A DNA stretch of 16,569 nucleotides from Kordia sp045105435 (GTDB taxonomy: Bacteria > Bacteroidota > Bacteroidia > Flavobacteriales > Flavobacteriaceae), in contig NZ_JBGCDL010000211.1 of NCBI RefSeq assembly GCF_045105435.1, positions 1 through 16,569 of the forward strand. The letters run 5' to 3'. Below are positions 1 to 8,300 of the stretch, piece by piece. Made by a program: the position numbers and the translations under genes. The number at the start of each line of letters is the position of its first letter. Position 1 is the first letter of the stretch. The notes below the pieces were generated by a model, which was not told where the DNA came from, did no database searches, and saw nothing but the letters and a program-made list of their open reading frames with translations.

Positions 1-318
1 ACGATTTTGCTCAATTTTAATTTGCTGATCTAAACGTTCACCCAATTGCTGAATTTGAACTGATAATTCTTGTTGCTTTTTTGGAGAGGCTTTTGCTGCT
101 TTTTGTTGCGCTTGTTTCAATTCGAGATTGAACATTTGCGACAAGCTATCTTTTCGTTTTGTAAAACCTTCAACGCGTTTTGTAAAAACGGCTTCTAAAT
201 CTTTTTTCTCTTGGTATTCATTAATTAATTCAGTGTTGTCTACAAAACCAATTTTTACAGGTTTCTCACATGAATAAAATGCCAATACAGCAATTCCTAA
301 AACAAGTAGTTTTTTCAT
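1..318 (-). CDS. OmpH/Skp-family periplasmic chaperone lipoprotein, C-terminus cut by window edge
   Basis: I translated this from the ATG at 318; the frame stays open to base 1, giving 106 residues of a protein that continues outside the window. The N-terminus (MKKLLVLGIAVLAFYSC) is a lipoprotein signal peptide with a lipobox ending at Cys17. Next comes KIGFVDNTELINEYQEKKD, the short strand and start of helix that opens OmpH/Skp proteins, followed by a long, charged, Gln/Lys/Glu-rich helix expected to form one of the coiled-coil tentacles. Skp-type proteins hold unfolded outer-membrane proteins in the periplasm and pass them to the assembly machinery. The lipid anchor is inferred from the cysteine; classical Skp is soluble. 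The gene has its own promoter candidate about 80 bases upstream, so it need not depend on the long operon behind it. Family assignment is fairly secure; exact role is inferred. Confidence 0.8.
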   Translation of the reverse strand, partial: MKKLLVLGIAVLAFYSCEKPVKIGFVDNTELINEYQEKKDLEAVFTKRVEGFTKRKDSLSQMFNLELKQAQQKAAKASPKKQQELSVQIQQLGERLDQQIKIEQNR

Positions 319-399
319 TTGTATCTTTTTTGTTGTTATTTATCGTTTTTCAGAAAATTGACAAATCGACATCTTTCCGCTTTTGTCATTTTCGTTCCG

Positions 400-429
400 C
401 AAAAATAGAAATAAAGTTTACATAACAAA
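400..429 (-). promoter_or_regulatory. Bacteroidota-type promoter for the OmpH-like gene
   Basis: On the minus strand, TTTG (429-426) and TATTTTTG (407-400) are separated by 18 bases. This matches the -33 TTTG / -7 TAnnTTTG pattern of the primary sigma factor in this phylum. It lies about 80 bases upstream of the ATG at 318, inside the 301-base gap between the methyltransferase and the OmpH-like gene. The rest of that gap is AT-rich and holds only a weak hairpin near 573-595. Confidence 0.6.
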
Positions 430-572
430 TTGTGAAGTTTAGATGATTTTTCACGAAAAACAGTTCTATAAGAAAAATTTATAATTCAAAAACACAGTAT
501 AAACATCACTTATTGAAATTCGTCTTTTTTATTAGGTGTTTTAAGTCGTTTCACAAAATAGCAATCACATTA

Positions 573-595
573 CATAGTTTCAAGCTAAAACTATG
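573..595 (-). terminator. Hairpin downstream of the methyltransferase gene, possible weak terminator
   Basis: CATAGTTT (573-580) and AAACTATG (588-595) form a perfect 8-base stem with a 7-base loop, 25 bases beyond the methyltransferase stop codon. The stem is AT-rich and no T-run follows on the minus strand. It could be an RNA 3' end stabiliser or a weak terminator for the long minus-strand operon rather than a classical intrinsic terminator. Confidence 0.35.
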
Positions 596-619
596 CTTAA
601 AATAGCTTAAAATGTGTTT

Positions 620-1462
620 TTAGTTGTTTTTTATGACGTAAATGAGTGAAGAATACTCCGAAGAAGAGATCGCTTTAAAGTTTGACACAAATCCTCTGTA
701 AAATCCTTTGATTGGATTCATTTTGCCTGTTTTGTGTTTTTCGGAAAGTAAACTCACATAATACGCATCAAACTTCATGGGTAGGATTTTTACTACTTTT
801 AAGTTTTCTTTCCCAAAAAGTGATTTGATTGATTGTTGTGAGAAATGCCATAAGTGTCGAGGAACATCATACGCCGCCCAAAGTTCTTTATAATGTGTTG
901 CGTCGTGACTTTTAAAATTTGGAACTGCAACAAAGATACTTCCGTTTGGTTTGATGATTCTCTTTAAAGTTTGAATCTGTTCCTCTAAATTAGGAACATG
1001 TTCTAATACATGCCACATGGTTATTGCATCAAAACTATTATCGGCAATTTCAGAAAGCCAATCGTTCGTATGAATTTCTATTGCTGTTTTTTCAGCAGCA
1101 ATTTTTCGTGCTTGTGCATCTGGTTCAATTCCGGCAATGTCCCATTTGTATTTTTTTGCCATTGCTAAAAAGTCTCCTGTTCCGCAACCAATGTCTAATA
1201 CTTTTTTAGTATCACTTTTTGTGTGTGTGTCAACGATAGACATTTTTTTAGAAAGCATATACGTACGAACCCAATGATACATTTTTTCAAACAAGTTTCT
1301 CTTGGCGTCGGTATGCGAAATATAATCTTCGCTTTCGTAATAGGAAGCTAATTTGTCCAAACTTGGTTGTGGTTCGGTTGTGTACATTTCTAAAGCTTCA
1401 TTAAAAATCAACTGGAATTCTTCGCCCGAAACAGAATGATCTTTTACCGTGATATTCTCCAT
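620..1462 (-). CDS. Class I SAM-dependent methyltransferase (UbiG/Methyltransf_23-like)
   Basis: This 280-residue protein has a Rossmann-type methyltransferase core in its middle. Motif I is VLDIGCGTGD at residues 88-97, which binds S-adenosylmethionine. The acidic end of strand 2 is in GIEPDA (111-116). Motif MWHVLEHVPN (149-158) is typical of the UbiG-like and Methyltransf_23/11 groups, and KPNGSIFVAVPN (171-182) is the strand 5 region. The N-terminal 85 residues and the stretch DVPRHLWHFSQ (199-209) also resemble the SAM enzymes in sugar and lipid clusters. No substrate can be read from the sequence. It is the last gene of the minus-strand train, 47 bases after the small lipoprotein gene, and a parS-like palindrome lies in that gap. 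I see no signal peptide, so it should be cytoplasmic. Confidence 0.85.
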   Translation of the reverse strand: MENITVKDHSVSGEEFQLIFNEALEMYTTEPQPSLDKLASYYESEDYISHTDAKRNLFEKMYHWVRTYMLSKKMSIVDTHTKSDTKKVLDIGCGTGDFLAMAKKYKWDIAGIEPDAQARKIAAEKTAIEIHTNDWLSEIADNSFDAITMWHVLEHVPNLEEQIQTLKRIIKPNGSIFVAVPNFKSHDATHYKELWAAYDVPRHLWHFSQQSIKSLFGKENLKVVKILPMKFDAYYVSLLSEKHKTGKMNPIKGFYRGFVSNFKAISSSEYSSLIYVIKNN

Positions 1463-1489
1463 TTTTGTATTGCTTCTATTTTTATATTG

Positions 1490-1511
1490 AATTGTTCCAC
1501 GTGGAACAATT
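1490..1511. promoter_or_regulatory. parS: parS-like ParB-binding palindrome, copy 1
   Basis: This is a perfect 22-base palindrome with core TGTTCCACGTGGAACA (1493-1508). The core fits the conserved parS consensus TGTTnCACGTGnAACA and differs in one end base from the site I recall for Pseudomonas. It lies between the lipoprotein and methyltransferase genes and overlaps the lipoprotein stop codon. Copy 2 has the same 24-base sequence. A palindrome with no loop and no T-run is a poor terminator, which favours a protein-binding site. Confidence 0.85.
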
Positions 1512-2073
1512 AGTTCTTATTGATTATAAAATTCAATTCCTTTACAGAACCTATTCGTTGATATTCGTCCATTAACTCAACTAAATATCTTTCTACAATT
1601 GATCTGTGAATTGATGCTTCTTTTAAACTATCTGCTTCCATATCACTTTCAACATACACTGCTACATAATGGAATTCGTATTCGTCAACTTGGATATCTT
1701 CATTAAATCCTGTATTCAAAGAATTATTAATTGCTCTATTGACAACAGGTGATAATAAGTTTAAAGTTTTCTCTTGTGATTTTACAGTATAAAACGTCAT
1801 TAAAAAACGAGTTTCATTTATAGAAACCGGTATGTTTTGTAAATAACTATCATCATCTGCATTTAATTTGTAACTAATAAATGCTGTAAGGTCGCTTTCG
1901 CTTAGATGATTTAAAAAGATAAAATGATTTGATTTCCCTAGACTCTTTTTTAATTTCTTTCCTTCAATGATAGAATATCCAATTTCAGTTATTTCCGGAA
2001 CTTTTTTTATAGTGATACAGTTTGTAAGAGCTAAAACTAAAATGAAGATTGCAATACGTTTTATAGATTTCAT
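1510..2073 (-). CDS. Small predicted lipoprotein of unknown function
   Basis: I place the start at the ATG at 2073. This gives a 187-residue protein that opens with a textbook lipoprotein signal, MKSIKRIAIFILVLALTNC, with the lipidated cysteine at position 19. The frame extends upstream to 2151, but that extension runs into the preceding acetyltransferase gene and would bury the signal peptide. I recognise no family. The mature part is mixed alpha/beta in character, with several Asp/Glu-rich stretches and only the lipobox cysteine visible as cysteine. It is probably anchored in the inner or outer membrane facing the periplasm. The gene sits 43 bases after the GNAT gene and 47 bases before the methyltransferase, apparently in the same transcript. 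Its stop codon overlaps a parS-like site. Its role is unknown. Confidence 0.75.
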   Translation of the reverse strand: MKSIKRIAIFILVLALTNCITIKKVPEITEIGYSIIEGKKLKKSLGKSNHFIFLNHLSESDLTAFISYKLNADDDSYLQNIPVSINETRFLMTFYTVKSQEKTLNLLSPVVNRAINNSLNTGFNEDIQVDEYEFHYVAVYVESDMEADSLKEASIHRSIVERYLVELMDEYQRIGSVKELNFIINKN

Positions 2074-2116
2074 AATTAAATATTTTTTTGAAGCAGTGAC
2101 AAAAACCAAACCAAAA

Positions 2117-2968
2117 TTAAGAGTTATTAAACTGAGCCGAGTCGAAGTCAAAACTCATATCGTATTGATCAATGTAATTATCAAAATTCATTCTTTCAAA
2201 AAAATCATGAATCGTTGTATTTACAGTATCAATATTTATAATATTATAATTTCCTGTTGGTAATCCTGAAAATAAAATTTCACCTAAAAGATTCCAGTTA
2301 TTTTCCTTTGCTCCTAGTCTATGTATTCTTTTTGAGTTTTTATGAAAAATTAAATACGCTACAATTTCATTTCCATCAAAAACCGTAATTGAAATTAAAC
2401 TTTCTTTATACTTTTCTAAACAATGATCTTGATTTTCTATAGATGGAAAATAGTTTTCTAAATGTTTAAAATCGTCAAAATAAAAATCAGTAGTAACGTT
2501 AACTTTTAGTTCAGATTTGATTTCAACTTGTTCCCAATTGAGTTTGTACAACTTATAGTGTCGGTCAATATTAAAACCCACTTTTTGATAGGCTAAAATT
2601 GCACGTTCGTTTTTAGTAATACATTCTAAGGTGCTTTTTTGAATTCCATTTTCTTGTAACGCTGTAATTGCTTTTGCATATAATTTGGTAAGCAAACCTT
2701 GTCTTCTGTGCGATGGAATTACGCCTGTAGAAGCATTGTATGCAACTTTAGTTTCTCCATAATAATTAATTGCATGAATAATAAAACCCACTAATTTCTT
2801 TCCATCAAAAACACCAAACGATAAACTGTAATCTACTCCAGAAGCTGTCCATCTTTCGTTTACATATTCTTCTGTAAAATTGATAGGAACAAAGTAATCT
2901 GAGAACGCAAAATTCAACGTAGAAACGATCTCATAAATTGCTGTATTTTCTAATGATTTTATTTCCAT
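2117..2968 (-). CDS. GNAT-family N-acetyltransferase
   Basis: This 283-residue protein carries a GNAT fold in its N-terminal half. Motif A, the acetyl-CoA pyrophosphate loop, is VIPSHRRQGLLTKLY at residues 83-97 and contains the Q/RxxGxG/A-type element RRQGLL. Motif B is NERAILAYQKVGF at 120-132, the usual helix before the final strand. GVFDGKKLVGFII (52-64) fits strands 2 to 4. Residues from about 150 to 283 form a second half that may be a degenerate second GNAT module; no clear acetyl-CoA loop is visible there. Such proteins acetylate amines on small molecules, peptides or proteins, and the substrate cannot be told here. It lies 34 bases downstream of mnmG, with a parS-like palindrome filling the gap, and is probably co-transcribed with it. 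Confidence 0.85.
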   Translation of the reverse strand: MEIKSLENTAIYEIVSTLNFAFSDYFVPINFTEEYVNERWTASGVDYSLSFGVFDGKKLVGFIIHAINYYGETKVAYNASTGVIPSHRRQGLLTKLYAKAITALQENGIQKSTLECITKNERAILAYQKVGFNIDRHYKLYKLNWEQVEIKSELKVNVTTDFYFDDFKHLENYFPSIENQDHCLEKYKESLISITVFDGNEIVAYLIFHKNSKRIHRLGAKENNWNLLGEILFSGLPTGNYNIINIDTVNTTIHDFFERMNFDNYIDQYDMSFDFDSAQFNNS

Positions 2969-2974
2969 TGGGAG

Positions 2975-2996
2975 AATTGTTCCACGTGGAACAATT
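2975..2996. promoter_or_regulatory. parS: parS-like ParB-binding palindrome, copy 2
   Basis: This second perfect 22-base palindrome has the core TGTTCCACGTGGAACA at 2978-2993. It almost fills the 34-base gap between the mnmG stop codon and the GNAT start codon. The 24 bases 2974-2997 are identical to 1489-1512, so flanks beyond the 16-base core are conserved between copies 1 and 2. Confidence 0.87.
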
Positions 2997-3002
2997 AAAA
3001 AT

Positions 3003-4874
3003 TTATCTATTTAAATACACTAACATGACACTAATATCACTTGGAGAAACTCCACTAATTCGAGAAGCCTGTGATAAGTTTACAGGACGAATTTTTGATA
3101 ATTTCTGACGCGCTTCCATAGAGAGATTTGTTAATCCATCATACTCAAAATCAGCTGGAATTTTTACACGCTCTAGGTTGTTTAATTTGTCTGCATTACT
3201 TTTTTCTTTATTAATGTAACCCGCATATTTCACTTGAACTTCTGTCTGTTCTAAAACGTCCTTTCCTAAGTTATGCTCTTCAATAAAGTTAGAAACAGAA
3301 GCCACTTGTCTCATATCATCCATGCTAATATTTGGACGTGAGAATATTTTAAACATCTTGTCTTGTTGCTTTACTTTAGCTGAATTCTTAGCTTCTAAAA
3401 CCGGATTAATCTCAGCAGGTTTTACACTCGTATTTTTGAAGAATTGGATAAACGCATCCGAGTTGGTTTTCTTTTGTTCCATCGCGCGTAATCGTTCTAA
3501 ACTAGCCAAACCTAACTTGTGTCCGACTGGTGTTAAACGAAAGTCTGCATTGTCTTGACGAAGCAACGTTCTGTACTCTGCGCGAGACGTAAACATTCTA
3601 TATGGCTCTTCTGTTCCTTTCGTGATTAAATCATCAATTAAAACACCAATATATGCTTCGTTCCTTTTTAGAATAAATGATTCTTTTTCTTGTACCTGAA
3701 GTGCTGCATTTATTCCTGCCATTAGTCCTTGCGAGGCAGCTTCTTCATATCCTGTAGTTCCATTAATTTGTCCAGCAAAAAATAATCCATCCACCAATTT
3801 AGTTTCTAGTGTATGCTTTAATTGTGTTGGCGGAAAGTAATCGTATTCAATTGCATATCCAGGTCTAAAAAACTTTACATTTTCAAAACCTGCTACTGAG
3901 CTTAATGCTTTAAATTGTACATCTTCTGGAAGTGAAGTTGAAAATCCATTTACATATACTTCAACCGTATTCCAACCTTCTGGTTCTACAAATAATTGGT
4001 GGCGATCTTTATCTGCAAAACGATTTATTTTATCTTCTATCGAAGGACAATATCTTGGTCCAATGGATTGAATTCTTCCATTGAACATTGGCGATCTGTC
4101 AAAACCTTCACGCAATAAATTGTGTACTTCTGGAGATGTATATGTCATGTGACATGCACGTTGATTTTCTAAAGGTTTCGTTGCTTTTAGATACGAGAAT
4201 TTATCAGGTATTTCATCACCAGGTTGAATGATCATTTTAGAATAGTCTAATGATCTTCCATCTACTCGTGGTGGCGTTCCTGTTTTCATTCTTCCCGATT
4301 CAAAACCGAGTGCAACCAATTCTTCCGTAATTCCAGTTGCAGCTCTTTCTCCTGCTCTTCCTCCACCAAAATTTTTATCTCCAATATGGATCAGTCCATT
4401 TAGGAAAGTTCCGTTAGTAAGGACAACCGTTTTGGATCGTATTTCTAATCCTAAAGAGGTTTTTACACCTTTTATTTTTCCGTTTTCAATGATTAAACCG
4501 CGCACCATTTCTTGATAGAAATCTAGGTTTTTGGTTCGTTCTAACATCAAGCGCCATTCTTCTGCAAAACGCATGCGATCACTTTGGGCACGTGGCGACC
4601 ACATTGCTGGTCCTTTAGACTTGTTCAACATTTTAAATTGAATGGCAGAGTTATCGGTAACAATTCCGCTGTAACCTCCAAGCGCATCAATTTCACGCAC
4701 AATTTGTCCTTTGGCAATTCCGCCCATTGCGGGATTACAAGACATTTGGGCAATGTTTTGTAAGTTCATCGTAACTAGCAACGTTTTGCTTCCCATATTC
4801 GCAGCAGCAGCAGCAGCTTCAGATCCTGCGTGTCCTGCGCCAACTACGATAACATCATATTCCGTATTAAACAT
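3003..4874 (-). CDS. mnmG: tRNA uridine-5-carboxymethylaminomethyl modification enzyme MnmG (GidA)
   Basis: MnmG is an FAD enzyme that works with the GTPase MnmE to install the carboxymethylaminomethyl group on C5 of wobble uridine in certain tRNAs, using methylene-tetrahydrofolate. At 623 residues it has normal length. The FAD-binding GAGHAG is at residues 12-17. Family signatures follow: SCNPAMGGIAKGQIVREID (45-63), GPRYCPSIEDK (272-282) with the conserved Cys276, and AGQINGTTGYEEAASQG (367-383). The C-terminal helical domain that contacts tRNA and MnmE is complete and ends in SPSDISVMLVYLNR. It begins 48 bases after ybeY on the same strand and is likely co-transcribed. In many bacteria this gene lies near the replication origin, which agrees with the parS-like sites on both sides. 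No mnmE or rsmG is in the window. Confidence 0.98.
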   Translation of the reverse strand: MFNTEYDVIVVGAGHAGSEAAAAAANMGSKTLLVTMNLQNIAQMSCNPAMGGIAKGQIVREIDALGGYSGIVTDNSAIQFKMLNKSKGPAMWSPRAQSDRMRFAEEWRLMLERTKNLDFYQEMVRGLIIENGKIKGVKTSLGLEIRSKTVVLTNGTFLNGLIHIGDKNFGGGRAGERAATGITEELVALGFESGRMKTGTPPRVDGRSLDYSKMIIQPGDEIPDKFSYLKATKPLENQRACHMTYTSPEVHNLLREGFDRSPMFNGRIQSIGPRYCPSIEDKINRFADKDRHQLFVEPEGWNTVEVYVNGFSTSLPEDVQFKALSSVAGFENVKFFRPGYAIEYDYFPPTQLKHTLETKLVDGLFFAGQINGTTGYEEAASQGLMAGINAALQVQEKESFILKRNEAYIGVLIDDLITKGTEEPYRMFTSRAEYRTLLRQDNADFRLTPVGHKLGLASLERLRAMEQKKTNSDAFIQFFKNTSVKPAEINPVLEAKNSAKVKQQDKMFKIFSRPNISMDDMRQVASVSNFIEEHNLGKDVLEQTEVQVKYAGYINKEKSNADKLNNLERVKIPADFEYDGLTNLSMEARQKLSKIRPVNLSQASRISGVSPSDISVMLVYLNR

Positions 4875-4922
4875 ATCTTAACGATTGATATTCGGTTTCT
4901 TTTTCAGTTTTTATACTCGTAT

Positions 4923-5345
4923 TTAAGATTGTTCCACGTGGAACATTTGCAATTTTTCGTTTTCTTTCTCCGTCATTTTTGCTTGATCTGCATCCGTTTT
5001 ATCTTTGTATCCGCAGTAGTGCAAAACTCCGTGAACCATCACGCGGCGCAGTTCTTCTTCTGTAGAAACACCAAAATCTTTGGCATTGTCTGCAACACGT
5101 TCTACAGAGATAAATATGTCTCCGTGCAATTCACTTCCAACAGAATTATCAAAACTAATGATGTCCGTAAGCGTATCATGGTTTAAGAATTCTACATTTA
5201 ATTTATGCAGATATTCATCATCACAAAAGATATAGCTTATATCACCTTCGCGCTTGTCTTCAGACTCAATTACTTTGCTAATCCATTGTTCTATTTGCGC
5301 TTCGTTTGGAAGTTCAAATTGGGTTTCATAATGAAAACTAATCAT
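4923..5345 (-). CDS. ybeY: Endoribonuclease YbeY, rRNA maturation factor
   Basis: YbeY is a zinc-dependent single-strand RNase needed for 16S rRNA 3'-end maturation and 70S quality control. This 140-residue protein has the family element TLTDIISFD (58-66) and the metal site HGVLHYCGYKD (105-115). The first two histidines (H105, H109) are present, but the third ligand, His in E. coli, is Asp115 here; as far as I recall this is usual in Bacteroidota. The start ATG overlaps the end of the DUF4175 gene by 8 bases (ATGATTAG), which points to translational coupling. The last codons, read as MFHVEQS, are the third parS-like palindrome, so a DNA-binding site is also coding sequence. MnmG follows after 48 bases. 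Confidence 0.95.
   Translation of the reverse strand: MISFHYETQFELPNEAQIEQWISKVIESEDKREGDISYIFCDDEYLHKLNVEFLNHDTLTDIISFDNSVGSELHGDIFISVERVADNAKDFGVSTEEELRRVMVHGVLHYCGYKDKTDADQAKMTEKENEKLQMFHVEQS
4930..4945. promoter_or_regulatory. parS: parS-like ParB-binding palindrome, copy 3 (inside ybeY 3' end)
   Basis: TGTTCCACGTGGAACA is a perfect 16-base palindrome lying within the final codons of ybeY, where the minus strand reads M-F-H-V-E-Q before the stop. Unlike copies 1 and 2, the symmetry ends at the 16-base core, as expected if only the core is under selection for ParB binding. Confidence 0.85.
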
Positions 5346-8300
5346 CCTTTTTCTTGAAATACTCTTGTACTTTCTTTTTATAATTATTCCGCAAAGGTAA
5401 TACTTGTCGGTTTAATATTTCAATTTGATTGAAATACTGTCGCACATCAGGCATTTTTTCGTTTGTAGTATTGTTAAAATCTTTTCGATTTGTAGTAGAT
5501 TCTCGTTTGTTTTCTTTCTCTTGTTCAAAGGCAGCTTTGTCCAGTTTTTGGAGTTGGTACTTAAGTTCTACCATCTTTTTCATGGTTTCATCATTGAATC
5601 CTTTTTCAAGTAATTCAGTTTCCACTTGCTCCATTTGCTTCAATAATTCCTTTGCTTGTGGATCATTGATTTTTTCCCCGTATTTGTTTTTTAGTTGCTT
5701 TTCTAATTGATTGCGCAATGCTTGTTGTTGCTTAAAGATATCGTATAGTTTTCCCGATTCGCTTTCGTCTCCACTACCCGATCCGCCACCTTGTTGACCG
5801 TTTTCGCCATCTTTTCCATCTTTGCCACCTTTGCCTTTGTCGCCTTTTTCTTTGCCACCTTCTTTTCCACCTTTCCCGTCTTTACCTTGTCCTTCTTGCT
5901 TTTTTGTTCCTTTCTCCATTTGCTTGTTAAGCTCATCTTGCGATTGAATGATATCTGGCAACTGAAATCCTTTTCCTTGTCCTTGATTTTGTCCACTTTT
6001 CCCGACTCCTTGATTTCCTTGACCTTGTCCAGAACCCATACTTTGGTTCATGTTGTCTAACGCGCCACTTAAGAAATCTGCGAGTTTGTTTGTAGACGTT
6101 AATGCGTACTGTTGTGCGGCAACGCCTCTGTAGACATTATTCTCCGCTAATTGCTCAAGCGATTTGTCAATATTGTAGTAGATTTCAGTGATTTCTCCAT
6201 TGATACGTTCCGAAATTGTAGGCTGACGTAATGATAATGCAAATAAACTATCGTCCACATGTTCAAACATTTTACGCAGTTCTTTTTGGCGTTTGAGCTT
6301 TCCTGCATATCCAGCGTTTGTATTGTCAATTTCCTCAAAGGTTTTCATTAAATTTTCTTCATCAAAAGAGAATAAAAGTAGATTGTCTAGAATTTGACGC
6401 AACATTTCGGCATCTTCTTTTATACTTTCTTGTCCACTCATTTGCATCGACGTTTGCATACTTTTGCTCATACGCTGCATTTTTTGAGCAGCTTTCTTTT
6501 GTTTTTGCTTTGCGCTTTTTTTGTTTTCGCTTTTTTGTTGTTCACTTGGCGAATCTTCACTTTTTTCTAGATCGTCCGTTGCATCTTGCTGATCTTGCTT
6601 TACATCTTCTTCGTCATTTTTGTTTCGTTCAAGATCTAATGGTTTTTTTAGCGCATTGTTTTCTTTATCTAATTCGTCCATTTGCTTTTGCAAACCTTCA
6701 AATTTTTTATTGAGTTCTTCCTGCTTTTCTTTCGTATTTTCGTCACCATCTTTTTTAGAAAGTTCTTCTTGTTCTTTGGCAAGTTCTCCTAATTCTTTTT
6801 GAATTTTCTCCGCCTTTTTGGTTACATAATAACGCTTTGTTAGTTCAAGAATTTGTTGTAGATTCTTTTTATTATTTTGTTGTTGCTTGCCAAGTTCATC
6901 AAGTTTTTCCTGCAACTCTTCTTCACTAATTTTTTCAGCTAGTTTTTTTAGCTCTTCCATTAGCTTTTCATTCTTCTCCAATTCTTTTTGCTGACGTTCT
7001 AAACGTTCTTTCAACAACTCTTTGTCTTCATCTTCTATTGTTTCTTCCTTTTGAAAATCTTCTAAGTTTTGTTGCAATTGCTTTGAGAATTTTTCCATCA
7101 TTTGATCGCTTTGTTCTTGTCGTTGCAAGAATTTTTCAAGCTTTTTGCGATCGTTGAAATTAAGCTCACTTTTTTCTTTTTGATTTTGCGATATCTTTTT
7201 AAGTTCGTCTTGTTGCTTTTGGAGTTTTTCTAAAGATTTATCTAAGTCTTTGATGGTTTCATTTTGCTGTTGCAATTGTTCGGTTTGCAATTCCGTATCT
7301 GTCAACTTGCGATAGTTGAATATTTCACTTTTGACACTTTTTCCACCGCGAATTCCATCGTTATCTGTAAGTTGAAAGTAAAATTCATAATTTACGCCTT
7401 TTGCCAATTCTAAGTTACCAGGAAATGTATATTGAAACTGGTCAATGTTTGATTTGCTGATTGGAATGTTTTCTCTGGATTTGCTCACGCCATTTTCTGC
7501 GGCATAGTATACTAATTGCAACTTTCTTAATCCGTAATCGTCTGAAACTTGTCCTAAGAAATACAGCGTTCGTTGGTCAACGGTATCACGTTTTGACTGT
7601 AAATCCATTTTTGGGTATTCATCTTTGATGACATTGATATTAAAACCAAGATTTTCATAGTTTTTGAGTTCTGAATTACTCGTACTTATTTGATAATCAA
7701 GTCTTTGATATATTTTTTGTTCCAGTTTAAAGTCATTCGCTTCTTTACCAAACGTATACGTAGTATCTTTTGAAATTAACTCTAGTTTCTCCGTTTGTTT
7801 GGCTTTGGCTTCCCAAGTGATTTTTGTGCCTTCGGGAATGGTTGCATTACCTGTACTTTTTAAAACCTCATCTTTGCGTTTGGTATACGCAGGATAATCT
7901 AATACCATTTGAAAGTTGACTAACGAAGGTACTTTTACCACGTTTAGCGTGTACGGTTTTGAAGTGACATCGTTTGCAGTGAACGTAAAAGTTGTTGCTT
8001 CTTTTGGTTGTGTAAATGTATATTCGAACATTCCTACACCTTTGTTTTGAAGAAAATACGTTTCGTCACCTAGTTTTATTTGCACTTCTTCTGGAATGAT
8101 GTCTCCGAGTGTTTGCACCTGTAATTTGTAGGCTTGATTTTCTATTGCTTGTAAGCTGTCATTTACCACAATAAATTGAAATGGCGCTGGCGGTTCATAA
8201 TCCGTTTGGTAGTTTACGACACGTTCATAACTTTTACTGAATAGTGAGCTGTTTCCAGAAATCCACACAAATAATATGATGGCTAATGGTAAGATCGCAT

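Noticed and set aside
595..613. Two tandem copies of GCTTAAAAT
   Set aside because: Only two copies of a short AT-rich word; expected by chance in this composition.
2074..2151. N-terminal extension of the small lipoprotein frame
   Set aside because: It overlaps the end of the GNAT gene and would bury a clear lipoprotein signal peptide; the ATG at 2073 is better.
4589..4594. CACGTG hexamer inside mnmG
   Set aside because: The flanks do not match the parS consensus on either side.
5425..6802. Several open frames on both strands opposite or within the DUF4175 gene
   Set aside because: They mirror the Lys/Glu/Gln/Gly-rich low-complexity codons of the real gene, which lack stops in other frames; the shadow proteins have no recognisable domains.
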